From contig JADJQX010000008.1 in the NCBI GenBank assembly GCA_016712525.1, positions 1 through 64,000 of the forward strand: 64,000 nt of DNA, in the 5' to 3' direction. Of the stretch, positions 49,469 to 57,055 are shown piece after piece. How positions within the stretch are numbered: position 1 is the stretch's first letter; every line of letters begins with the position of its first letter. Origin of the DNA: Myxococcales bacterium. GTDB taxonomy: Bacteria > Myxococcota_A > Polyangia > Polyangiales > Polyangiaceae. The position numbers were made by a program, and so were the translations under genes. The notes beneath the pieces are model-generated. The model was given only the letters and a program-made list of their open reading frames with translations. It made no database searches and was not told the DNA's origin.

Positions 49469-50677
49469 ATGGGTCGTCCCGCGCGCAAGAAGCGCCTCAC
49501 CACGTTCTCGTTGATCTGCATCGGGCTCTCGGCGCTGCTCGGGCTGTTTCTGCTGTCGAAGCGGCTGGAGGCGCAGCCGAAGGGAAAGGCTCCCCCGCTC
49601 GCTGCCCCGCTGCCGGCCGCGCTGCCCTCGGCGCCGCCCAAGGCCACGGACGGAGCCGACGCCGGCGCCGCCGCTCCGGCGAAGAAAGAAGAGGCCGAGC
49701 CCGCCAAGGCCGACAAGGGCAAGGACGACAAAGACGAGCTTCCCGCCGAGGACGCGCTGAACAGCGCCACGGTGCAACCCAACGGGTCGCTCGTCCACAC
49801 GAAGGGGCCCTTCAAGTCCCCGTTCGCGAACCCAGATTTCGGCAAGGCGGCCGAGGTCAAGGTGGGCCTCCAGATCTCCCAGATCATGTCGTACGACATC
49901 AAGGAGGGCACCTTCGACGCGACGTTCTACCTGTCGCTCACCAGCGCGACGCCGATGCCGGACCACCTGAACCTGGCGTATCCGAACGGGAAGATCGACA
50001 ACGTCTACGTGATGGCCGACAGGCCTACCTTCAAGCTCTATCGAATCAACGGGACGTTCCGCTCGCCTCCCGACCTCCGCAAGTACCCGTTCGATAGCCA
50101 AGAGCTCACCATCCAAATCGAGGAGAACTCGAAGGGCGTCGACCAGCTCAAGCTGGTTCCCGACGAGCAGTACACCCGGTTCGGCGCGAACTTCGAGATC
50201 GCCGGGTGGGACCTCAAGTACCTCGAGGCGCGCTCGCTCTCGCGCGACATGCCGCCGCGGTTCGAGAACGACGACCTCTACTACGGCCGCTACATCTGCC
50301 GCATCGGGATCGCGCGCTTCGGCGCGAGCGCCATCTTCAGCGTGTACGTGCCTGCGCTCGTCATCGTCGTCATCGGCCTGCTCGCCATGTGGGTCACCCC
50401 GGACGAGATGGAGGTCCGCTCGAACGGCGGCGCGCCGATGCTCGCGGGCGCGGTGCTCTTCCACTTCTCGCTCATCCAGTCGATTCCGGCCACGGCCTAC
50501 CTCACCAAGGCCGACAAGCTGATGGTCGGGGTGTACCTGTCGCTGCTCATGAACATGATCTCGACGTGGTTCTTCTTCGTGGTCGACGAGGAGAACCACG
50601 ACAAGGTCTTCAAGATAGCGCGGGTGCTCGTCCCCGTTCTGACCCTCATCCTCATGATCTTCGTCATCGTCGTTTGA
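49469..50677 (+). CDS. Pentameric ligand-gated ion channel homologue
   Basis: 402 aa from ATG 49469 (MGRPARKKRLTTFSLICIG), chosen because positive residues directly precede a TM/signal anchor; ATG 49391 would add 26 unlikely residues, though GGGGAG lies before it. After a Pro/Ala/Lys-rich linker (to ~110) comes a beta-sandwich extracellular domain with the family signature LRKYPFDSQELTIQIEE (~208) and WDLKYLEA. Four TM helices follow at the C-terminus (VYVPALVIVVIGLLAMWV, AGAVLFHFSLIQSIPA, LMVGVYLSLLMNMISTWFFF, VLVPVLTLILMIFVIVV). No Cys-loop pair, as in GLIC/ELIC. Ligand and ion selectivity unknown. Confidence 0.75.
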   Translation: MGRPARKKRLTTFSLICIGLSALLGLFLLSKRLEAQPKGKAPPLAAPLPAALPSAPPKATDGADAGAAAPAKKEEAEPAKADKGKDDKDELPAEDALNSATVQPNGSLVHTKGPFKSPFANPDFGKAAEVKVGLQISQIMSYDIKEGTFDATFYLSLTSATPMPDHLNLAYPNGKIDNVYVMADRPTFKLYRINGTFRSPPDLRKYPFDSQELTIQIEENSKGVDQLKLVPDEQYTRFGANFEIAGWDLKYLEARSLSRDMPPRFENDDLYYGRYICRIGIARFGASAIFSVYVPALVIVVIGLLAMWVTPDEMEVRSNGGAPMLAGAVLFHFSLIQSIPATAYLTKADKLMVGVYLSLLMNMISTWFFFVVDEENHDKVFKIARVLVPVLTLILMIFVIVV

Positions 50678-50689
50678 AGGAGGGAACCA

Positions 50690-51180
50690 TGAAGACGCCG
50701 AACAAGCTGCTCCTCCTCGGATCGCTCGTGGCCGCAACATCGCTCTCTTCGCTGTCGTGCGGCGGCAAAGAGCAGGCCTTCGAGAGCAAGGTGAAGATCA
50801 TTCGCACCTACGTGAACCGCCGCGACGCGAGCGGGACCCCGATCGTCAGCGACGTCGAGGTCCAGTACACGACGTGCCCGGGCGACGTCCGCAAGATCCT
50901 GCGCGGCGGCGGCTCCTTCGCCAAGTGCATCTCGGAGAAGAAGCCGGGCGAAGAGGTCCCTATCAGCATGAAACGCGCGCTGAAACGGAACGGCCGCTAC
51001 AGCGCCCGCGTCGTGAACATCGGGGGCTGCGAGCGCACGCCCGACCCGACCGACTCGCGCTCGTACGACAGTTTCCGCGACTGCAAAGAGGTCAAGACCG
51101 ACGGCATCCTGGTGGGCTTCCACTGCGACGTGGGCACGACCGACGAGCTCGCCAAGACGTGCCCGTGGTTCGCGCAGTAG
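50690..51180 (+). CDS. Cys-containing lipoprotein-like protein, paralogue 2
   Basis: 163 aa, 12 bp after the channel gene with GGAGGGA as RBS (gaaggagggaaccatg). Signal segment ~6-23 ending LSSLSC, then GGKEQAFESKVKIIRTYVNR. Conserved Cys, RGGGSFAKC, RNGRYSARVVN and DPTDSRSYD match the paralogue at 48771 almost position for position. Having one copy on each side of the channel gene suggests a channel-associated periplasmic or surface subunit, or a duplicated reporter of the same stimulus. Confidence 0.7.
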
Positions 51181-51500
51181 GTCGCGCTCCGACGTGAGGC
51201 CCGAGGGCGCGCCGCAGGTGGTGCGCCCTTTCTCTTTTGTTTCGTGAGGGTCCGACGGGGTCCAACGGGTCCAACTCCAGGCGCCTGGAGTTGCAACTCC
51301 AGTGCCTGGAGTCGAGAAATGGCCGCCGCAAAGCGCGCCTCTCGAACGTCGCCTTCGCGCGGGAAAACAAGGCACTCCTCGCGATCGAGGCGGCGCGGAA
51401 CGTCGAGGGGCCCGAGATGAACAAATCGTCGAAGGATCGAAAATCAAATCGCCCGCGGCCGGCAACGGCGAGGGCCAGCGCCGAGGGAGAGGCCGTCCCC
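51181..51500. other. Intergenic region between convergent genes
   Basis: About 320 bp with no credible gene. It contains two tandem dyads at 51272-51314. The stretch 51410-51460 is locally AT-richer (aacaaatcgtcgaaggatc). No T-tract terminator is apparent on either strand. Confidence 0.45.
51272..51314. repeat. Two tandem dyads (perfect 22-bp palindrome plus 21-bp variant)
   Basis: CAACTCCAGGC/GCCTGGAGTTG is a perfect palindrome at 51272-51293; directly adjoining it, 51294-51314 repeats it with CTCCAG-TGC-CTGGAG. The sequence and spacing resemble MerR-family operators, with TTGCAA at 51291 as a possible -35 for the second site. No regulated gene follows, so a bidirectional terminator or orphan site is possible. 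Confidence 0.55.
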
Positions 51501-52196
51501 TTACCCTTCGGAGAACCGCATCTGCACGGTCGCGTAGCGCGTGCGGGGCCCCATCGCGTCCTCCCACGTGTACCCGTAGCGGCCCACGTGGTGGAGCCTC
51601 ACGCGGGTGTCGGCGAAGAGGCCGTGACCGGCGCTACGGGCGCGCTCGCAGAACGCGTAGTCCTCGGCGAGGTACCACGAGGGGCCACCGCCCTCGCCGT
51701 CGCGGACCATGGGCATGAAGTACGGGTGGAACGGGTCGCCCTCGCCCATGCGGCACTCGGGCAGCGTGGAGCCTAGGCGCACCGCATCGAAGACGTCGCG
51801 GCGCGTGCGAAAGAAGCCCATTCCCGCGTAGAGGATGGGCGCGAGCCCCCCGCCCTCGCCGAACACGAGCTCCTTCGTGCCCGGGTGCACGTGGCAGGCG
51901 AGCTCGGGCACGCCGCGCTTCGCGTAGATGCCGCAGACGAGGCTCGTGTCGGCCGCGAGGAGCCGCTCGACGTCGTCGGCCTCGAAGCCGATGTCCGAGT
52001 CGATCCAGAAGAGCTCTTCGAACCCGTCCCGAAGCGCGACGCTCGCGGCCGTGGAGCGCGCGACGTCGAGGGCGGCGGTGCTCGGGAAGGCGCGCACCGC
52101 GTAGCCCCTCCGCGCGAGATCGGTGAGGCCACGCTCGCACTCGGGCTCGATCGCGCGCCCCACCGGCACGAGGACCACGGTGCCGGCGACGCTCAT
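51501..52196 (-). CDS. Glycosyltransferase-2-like protein
   Basis: 231 aa. Start ATG 52196 (MSVAGTVVLVPVGRAIEPE), overlapping the stop of the upstream lipoprotein gene (ATGA); the long open frame beyond it runs antisense-like through that gene. Rossmann-like start, then the DxD metal motif FWIDSDIGFEADDVERL (~65-82), LVCGIYAKRG, PILYAGMGFFRTRRDVFDAV and a C-terminal acceptor part with YLAEDYAFCERARSAG and HHVGRYGY. These are features of GT-A enzymes that act on surface polysaccharide or glycoprotein. Acceptor unknown; the paired lipoprotein is an obvious but unproven candidate. Confidence 0.75.
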   Translation of the reverse strand: MSVAGTVVLVPVGRAIEPECERGLTDLARRGYAVRAFPSTAALDVARSTAASVALRDGFEELFWIDSDIGFEADDVERLLAADTSLVCGIYAKRGVPELACHVHPGTKELVFGEGGGLAPILYAGMGFFRTRRDVFDAVRLGSTLPECRMGEGDPFHPYFMPMVRDGEGGGPSWYLAEDYAFCERARSAGHGLFADTRVRLHHVGRYGYTWEDAMGPRTRYATVQMRFSEG

Positions 52197-53338
52197 CGGC
52201 AGAGGACGGCGCGCTCGATCGAGACGTAGCAACCGTTCTTGACCGTGACGCTGCCCGAGCCGCTCACGTTCTGCGGGGCCATGGGTACCGCGATCGTCGT
52301 CGAGCCGCTCGCGCTCCCGCGGATGTACGTGACCGAGCCGCAGTAGCGGTTGTCGGCCTTGGGATCCCCTTCGGGCGCGTAGCCGATCCGGCAGCCCTGG
52401 TAGTCGCCGCGGGAGGTGTTCATCTCCTCGACGCCGTTGCAGTCGTAGTCGTACGAGATGGTGCCGTTCACGCGCGTGTAGCCCGTGGCGAAGAACTCGG
52501 TCTGCCCCGGGCGGACGTTGCGGTCGGAGTCGTTGCAGTCGCCCCCTTTGGTGACCCGGCCCATCGGCACTTTCCCGGGGCACACGGCCTCGTCTTTCGC
52601 CCCGCCGAAGCCGTCGCCATCGCCGTCGACCCAGGTGGGCACGAGCGCTTCGCACCCGTTCGCGGCGTTGCCGTCGCAGTCGCCGTAGCCCTCGGCGCAG
52701 CGCTTCGAGCACGTGCCCCCGGAGCAGGTGGCGACGAGGTTCGGAGCGCCGACACACGGAGCGTTGCACGCGCCGCAGTGCGAGAGGCTCGTCGCGAGCG
52801 TCACGCACGAGCCTCCGCATTGGGCCTGGCCGGCAGGGCACGAGGCGACGCACGTGGGTGCGCCTCCGGGCACCACCGCGCAGAGGGGCAATGCGCCGCC
52901 GCACTCGCGGCGTGTGTCGCAGTCGGCCCCGCAGTTCTTCGGGTCGAGCAGATCGACCTCGCAGCCGTTCGCGCGGGCGCGGTCACAGTCGGCGCTGGCA
53001 CCGGCGCACTTGAGGCCGCACGTCCCGTCTTGGCGGCAGATGGCCCCCGCGGCGTTCGCCGGGACCTCGCACGGCTCGCACCCGCTGCGGCAGCCCGTCT
53101 TCGGATCGAGCTCCGCGATGCACGCGCTCTGGCAAAGCTTCTCGCCCGAGGGGCACGTCTTGGCGGCGGCCTCGACGTTCGCGTCGGTCGCCGGGAGCGG
53201 CGCGGCGTCGATCGGAGGCTCGATGGGCCCTGCGTCGACGACCTCGGTGCCCCCTTGCAGGCCTTCGAGCGAGGCACACGCGAGCACGGCCACGGGGGCA
53301 GCGACTCCGAGAGCGGCGAGGAGGCGAGGATTTCCCAC
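52193..53338 (-). CDS. MopE-type Cys-rich lipoprotein
   Basis: 381 aa. Lipoprotein signal with lipobox VLAC (Cys20). Two or three tandem Cys-rich modules ~55-200 (CPSGEKLC..., CPAGQAQCGGSCV, CNAPCVGAPNLVATCSGGTC), each with CxxC-type spacing. Then a Ca-binding-like MopE repeat (WVDGDGDGFGG, GGDCNDSDRNVRPG) and a beta-rich end. Such surface lipoproteins are very common in Polyangia and rare elsewhere. Co-transcribed with the downstream glycosyltransferase (ATGA overlap). Confidence 0.8.
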   Translation of the reverse strand: MGNPRLLAALGVAAPVAVLACASLEGLQGGTEVVDAGPIEPPIDAAPLPATDANVEAAAKTCPSGEKLCQSACIAELDPKTGCRSGCEPCEVPANAAGAICRQDGTCGLKCAGASADCDRARANGCEVDLLDPKNCGADCDTRRECGGALPLCAVVPGGAPTCVASCPAGQAQCGGSCVTLATSLSHCGACNAPCVGAPNLVATCSGGTCSKRCAEGYGDCDGNAANGCEALVPTWVDGDGDGFGGAKDEAVCPGKVPMGRVTKGGDCNDSDRNVRPGQTEFFATGYTRVNGTISYDYDCNGVEEMNTSRGDYQGCRIGYAPEGDPKADNRYCGSVTYIRGSASGSTTIAVPMAPQNVSGSGSVTVKNGCYVSIERAVLCR

Positions 53339-53530
53339 GATCTCTAGCGTGCTCCGTACACGAGGGGCTCGTCAACGCCTCGAGCCTCGCATTTGCGTCT
53401 CGAGGCTCGCATTGTCGTACCCTCCCGCACATACGCGGCGCGTCATCCCGCACCGAGCTCTTCCGTCCGCAGGGAGCGCGGGTCGGACGGGGCCGGCGAC
53501 GGTGCGCGCGCCCGTGATAGCGTAGAAAGT

Positions 53531-54421
53531 ATGGGTCTTCGCCCGCTCTCGCTCGCGGCCCTCCTCGTGGTGCTCACGGCCTCCGGAGCGTCGCTCGCCG
53601 ACACCAAGGCCGAGTGCCTCGACGCGTCGGCGAAGGCGCAGCAGCTGAAGCTCGACGGAAAGCTTCGAGCCGCGCGCGACGCGTTCCTCCGGTGCAGCCG
53701 CGACGAGTGCCCGGCCGTCGTTCGTCAAGACTGCGACACGTGGCTCGGCGAGGTGACGGCCGGCTTGCCCACGGTGGTCGTCACGGCGCGCGACGACGCG
53801 GGCCACGACCTCTTCGACGTGAGCGTCTCGGTCGACGGCGAGGCCTTCGCCGAGCACCCCGACGGAAAATCGCGCGCGGTGGACCCGGGAGAACGAAGCT
53901 TCGTGTTCACCCGCGGCGACATCAAGAAGACCGTGCGGGTCGCCATTCGCCAAGGCGAGAAAGACCGCATCGTCGAGGCGATTTTCCCTGCGCCGAAGCC
54001 CGCCCCCGGCGCCGAGAAGCCCGAGACGAAGCCCGAGGAAAAGCCCGCACCACCCAAGCCGAGCGGCACACAGGAGAGCTCGGGGGGCACGCGTAGGGGC
54101 GTCGGCATCGGCCTCGTCTCGGTGGGTGCGATCGGCGTGGGCACGTCCATCGCGCTCTTCTTGGCCGCGAACGGGGAGGTGTTCGACCTCCGTGACACGT
54201 GCGGCGTCTCGCGGACCTGCACCGACGATCAACTCTCGTCCGTGACGACCCTGCGCACCATCGGGGGCATCGCCATGGGCGTCTCGGCCGCCGCGCTCGT
54301 GGCCGGCGCCGTCGTGCTCCTCACGTCGCCGAGCGCGCCTCGTACCTCCCAAGCCGGGCTCCGCGTCTTTGCCTCCCCCACCCCGGGCGGCGCGGCCGGC
54401 GGCTTCGTGTTTCGCTACTGA
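53531..54421 (+). CDS. PEGA-like secreted protein with two C-terminal TM helices
   Basis: 296 aa. Signal peptide ~1-23 (LAALLVVLTASGASLA). Cys-containing helical region (ECLDASAKAQQLKLDGKLRA, CSRDECPAVVRQDC), a PEGA-like beta module (VVVTARDDAGHDLFDVSVSV), a Pro/Glu/Lys linker, then TM helices ~195-220 (GVGIGLVSVGAIGVGTSIAL) and ~240-262 (IGGIAMGVSAAALVAGAVVL). The chain ends in FRY. This exact architecture recurs many times in Polyangia genomes; function unassigned, probably envelope-associated. Confidence 0.7.
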   Translation: MGLRPLSLAALLVVLTASGASLADTKAECLDASAKAQQLKLDGKLRAARDAFLRCSRDECPAVVRQDCDTWLGEVTAGLPTVVVTARDDAGHDLFDVSVSVDGEAFAEHPDGKSRAVDPGERSFVFTRGDIKKTVRVAIRQGEKDRIVEAIFPAPKPAPGAEKPETKPEEKPAPPKPSGTQESSGGTRRGVGIGLVSVGAIGVGTSIALFLAANGEVFDLRDTCGVSRTCTDDQLSSVTTLRTIGGIAMGVSAAALVAGAVVLLTSPSAPRTSQAGLRVFASPTPGGAAGGFVFRY

Positions 54422-54498
54422 CGGACGACGGACGTACGCGCCCACGCAGGGCCGTCTCGGACCTCGGCAGCGCCGCGCGGTCGGGGTACGCTCGCGCC

Positions 54499-54924
54499 AT
54501 GTCGCAAGGTCCACCGAACGGTGCGGTCACGATCACGCTGGACGTCCAGTGGGGCGAGATGGATGCGCTCGGGCACGTGAACAATACACGCTATTTCGCC
54601 TGGTTCGAGTCGGCCCGCATCGCCCTCTTCGAGCGCGTCGGGGTCGTCACGCGAGGGCCCTCGACCGTCGGGCCCATCCTGGCGACCACCACGTGCGACT
54701 TCCTCGCTCCTGTGGTCTTCCCGGCAAGGCTCGTCGTCTCGGCGCGCGTCACGAAGGTAGGAGAGACGAGCCTCGGCATGGCGTACGACGTCACGTGTGC
54801 CACGACCGGCAAGGCCTACGCCCGTGGCTCCTCGGTCGCCGTGCTGATCGACCACACGACACACGAGAAGGTGCGCGTCCCCGAGGCCGTGCGCGCGGCG
54901 ATCGCCGAGCTCGGCCCGACGTGA
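54499..54924 (+). CDS. Acyl-CoA thioesterase (4HBT hot-dog fold)
   Basis: 141 aa. Typical 4HBT opening VQWGEMDALGHVNNTRYFAW, with active-site Asp/Asn in MDALGHVNN, followed by IATLFERVG-type helix and beta-strands (FLAPVVFPARLVVSARVTKVG, SSVAVLIDHTTHEKV). Close in size and pattern to YbgC/FadM-like thioesterases. ATG 54499 chosen because the longer frame overlaps the upstream gene. No partner gene reveals the substrate. Confidence 0.85.
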   Translation: MSQGPPNGAVTITLDVQWGEMDALGHVNNTRYFAWFESARIALFERVGVVTRGPSTVGPILATTTCDFLAPVVFPARLVVSARVTKVGETSLGMAYDVTCATTGKAYARGSSVAVLIDHTTHEKVRVPEAVRAAIAELGPT

Positions 54925-54943
54925 CGGATCGGCCACTTTCCCG

Positions 54944-55720
54944 CTACTCCGGCGTACCCACGACCCACGTGACCCACGCGGGGCGGTAGGGCGCGCGGGT
55001 TCGCCCCACCGTGAACGTGTAGCCCGGCCTCGCCGCTCGCGAGGTGAGCTCGCGGAGCTCCTGGACCGAGTACGAACGCAGGCACGACGCGAAGCCATCC
55101 CAGCCGATGAGCGCCGGCAAGACCGGGAGCGCGTACGTGAGCGCGAGGGCCTCGAGCCTGCGCGGCTTCACGAACGGCATGAGGCCGAGCACCGCGAGCG
55201 GCACCCCTGCGGCGATGACCGCGCCTTGAAGGCTCCGCTCGACGAGCTCGAACACACAGAGGGGCTGGCGCTTCTCGGCCGCGTCGGTGAAGACCGCCTC
55301 GGCGACGGCGGGTGGGAGGTGATGGAGCGCGTTGAAGATCGTGCGCACGCCGGAGAGCGCCTCCGGGACCTCGGTGGCCGACACGGGCGCACGTTCCCCG
55401 CGAACGATGCCGGGTGCCTCGGCCTCCGCTTGGGAGAACGCCGCGTCGTTCGGGTAGAGGTCGGTCAGGGTGACACGCGGCGCGAGGCCACCTCGCACGA
55501 GACGGCGCGCGAGGCCGAGGACGGGGCCGCCACCTCCCGCGCAGAGATCGACGATGTTCGACGTAGCCCCCGCGCGCATGGCCGAGGCCACGATCGGGGC
55601 CGCCACGTCCGGCATGCCCACGACCTCGGACGCGACCCGAAGGAACCCGGTCATCGGATCGCGCAAGCGGGACGGGAACCAGTCGAAGTCTTCGAGCTCG
55701 GGGGCATCGATGCGCGGCAC
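54944..55720 (-). CDS. Class I SAM-dependent methyltransferase
   Basis: 258 aa. Motif I ~55-70 (NIVDLCAGGGGPVLGLARRL), motif II VTLTDLYPND (~83), and a motif-IV-like VRTIFNALHHLPPAVAEAV (~128). C-terminal hydrophobic stretches (ALALTYALPVLPALIG) suggest a lipid or quinone-like acceptor or weak membrane association. Convergent with the thioesterase gene (19-bp gap between stops). Substrate not identifiable. Confidence 0.85.
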   Translation of the reverse strand: MPRIDAPELEDFDWFPSRLRDPMTGFLRVASEVVGMPDVAAPIVASAMRAGATSNIVDLCAGGGGPVLGLARRLVRGGLAPRVTLTDLYPNDAAFSQAEAEAPGIVRGERAPVSATEVPEALSGVRTIFNALHHLPPAVAEAVFTDAAEKRQPLCVFELVERSLQGAVIAAGVPLAVLGLMPFVKPRRLEALALTYALPVLPALIGWDGFASCLRSYSVQELRELTSRAARPGYTFTVGRTRAPYRPAWVTWVVGTPE

Positions 55721-55760
55721 GCCTCGAGGCTACACGACCTCGGCCCTTCGAAACGACGAA

Positions 55761-55777
55761 GGCCGCGGAGAGCGGCC
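55761..55777 (-). terminator. Hairpin downstream of secF
   Basis: GGCCGC / GCGGCC arms around a 5-nt loop, 33 bp after the secF stop; minus strand continues TTCGTCGTTTCG. A weak intrinsic terminator candidate for yajC-secD-secF. Confidence 0.45.
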
Positions 55778-55809
55778 CTCGAACGAGACGGTGCGTGGAC
55801 CCCTTAGGG

Positions 55810-57054
55810 CTACGCGCCGGCGCGGGCGCTCTGGATCACGCCCTTCTTCTTCACGGGGAGCCCCGCGCGCTCCTTCAGCTTGCGGTCGATGTACTCGGTG
55901 AGCGGCGCGGCCACGTAGATGCTCGAGTACGTGCCGGCGACGATGCCGACGACCATCGCGAACGCGAAGTCCTTGATGACGCCCGTGCCCCAGATGAAGA
56001 ACCCGAGGACCGAGAGCATCGTCGCGCCCGAGGTGAGCAGGGTGCGGGAGAGCGTCTCGCTGGCCGAGAGGTTGATGATCTCGGCGAACGTCTTGCCGCG
56101 GTGTTTGCCGAGGTTCTCGCGGATACGGTCGTAGACGACGACGGTGTCGTTCATCGAATAGCCGACGATGGTGAGCACCGCCGCGACCGTGGACAGCGTG
56201 ACCTCTTTCTTGAAGAGGATGAACACGCCGATGACGACGACCGCGTCGTGGAGGCACGCGATGACGACGCCGGGGGCGAAGCGGAGGTCGAAGCGGAACG
56301 CGAGGTAGACCATGATCGCGAGGATCGCGAGGGCCACCGAGTTCCGCGCGCTGTCGCGGAGCTGCTTTCCGGCCTTGGGGCCGACCCACTCCACGCGGAG
56401 CGCCTTCTCGGGGACGACCTCTTTGCCGAGGTGCTGCGAGAGGACGTCGAGGAGCTGATCGCCGCGCGACTGGAGCTGGAGCTCGACGCGGTGATCACGG
56501 GCGCTGATGACCTGGGGCGCCGCGCCCTTGCGGAGCACGACCGACGGGACCTTCGCGATCTGCTCGCTGATCTTCGCCATGTCGGGCTCGGCGTCGTAGC
56601 GGAGCGTGATCTTGTCGCCGCCTTGGCTGAACTTCACCTCGGTGGCGCGAGCGTTCACGGGGCACGCCTTCTCGTCGCCGCCGGGGGCGCTGCCGTCGTT
56701 CGAGAAGCACAAGGCCTTGCGGACCTCGTCCTTCATGGTGTCGGTGACGGCGGTCACCTCTTGCACGCGAATGAGGTAGTGGCGATCGGGCGCGCTGCCC
56801 GAAGCGACCTTGACGACGTCCGGGTCGGAGAACTGACCACCTTTGGTCACCGCCTCGCGGATCTGGCCCTGCTCGACCGTCTTCAGGAAGGCGACCTCGA
56901 TCTCGGTGCCGCCGCGGAAGTCGGTACCGTAGTTCGGCCCCGGGTAGATCATGAGCACGATCGACCCGACCATCAGCACGACGCTGAGGGGGATCCAGAA
57001 GCGCCACGCGAGGCGCATGAAGTCGAACGTTCGACCTGGCTTGAAGAACTCCAT
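55810..57054 (-). CDS. secF: Protein translocase subunit SecF
   Basis: 414 aa, somewhat longer than E. coli SecF (~320) because of an enlarged periplasmic P1-like region (~60-225) rich in Lys/Asp (CFSNDGSAPGGDEKACP). SecF signature NYGTDFRGGTEIEVAF (~38-53), TM bundle with LAILAIMVYLAFRFDLRFAPG and ILTIVGYSMNDTVVVYDRIREN, and ISASETLSRTLLTSG-type segment. Inner-membrane partner of SecD using the proton gradient to pull substrates after SecYEG. One nucleotide separates it from secD. Confidence 0.95.
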   Translation of the reverse strand: MEFFKPGRTFDFMRLAWRFWIPLSVVLMVGSIVLMIYPGPNYGTDFRGGTEIEVAFLKTVEQGQIREAVTKGGQFSDPDVVKVASGSAPDRHYLIRVQEVTAVTDTMKDEVRKALCFSNDGSAPGGDEKACPVNARATEVKFSQGGDKITLRYDAEPDMAKISEQIAKVPSVVLRKGAAPQVISARDHRVELQLQSRGDQLLDVLSQHLGKEVVPEKALRVEWVGPKAGKQLRDSARNSVALAILAIMVYLAFRFDLRFAPGVVIACLHDAVVVIGVFILFKKEVTLSTVAAVLTIVGYSMNDTVVVYDRIRENLGKHRGKTFAEIINLSASETLSRTLLTSGATMLSVLGFFIWGTGVIKDFAFAMVVGIVAGTYSSIYVAAPLTEYIDRKLKERAGLPVKKKGVIQSARAGA

Positions 57055-57055
57055 C

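Noticed and set aside
51237..51776. Open frame of 179 codons running into the glycosyltransferase gene
   Set aside because: The second half is antisense to the glycosyltransferase and the first half includes the palindromes; no RBS.
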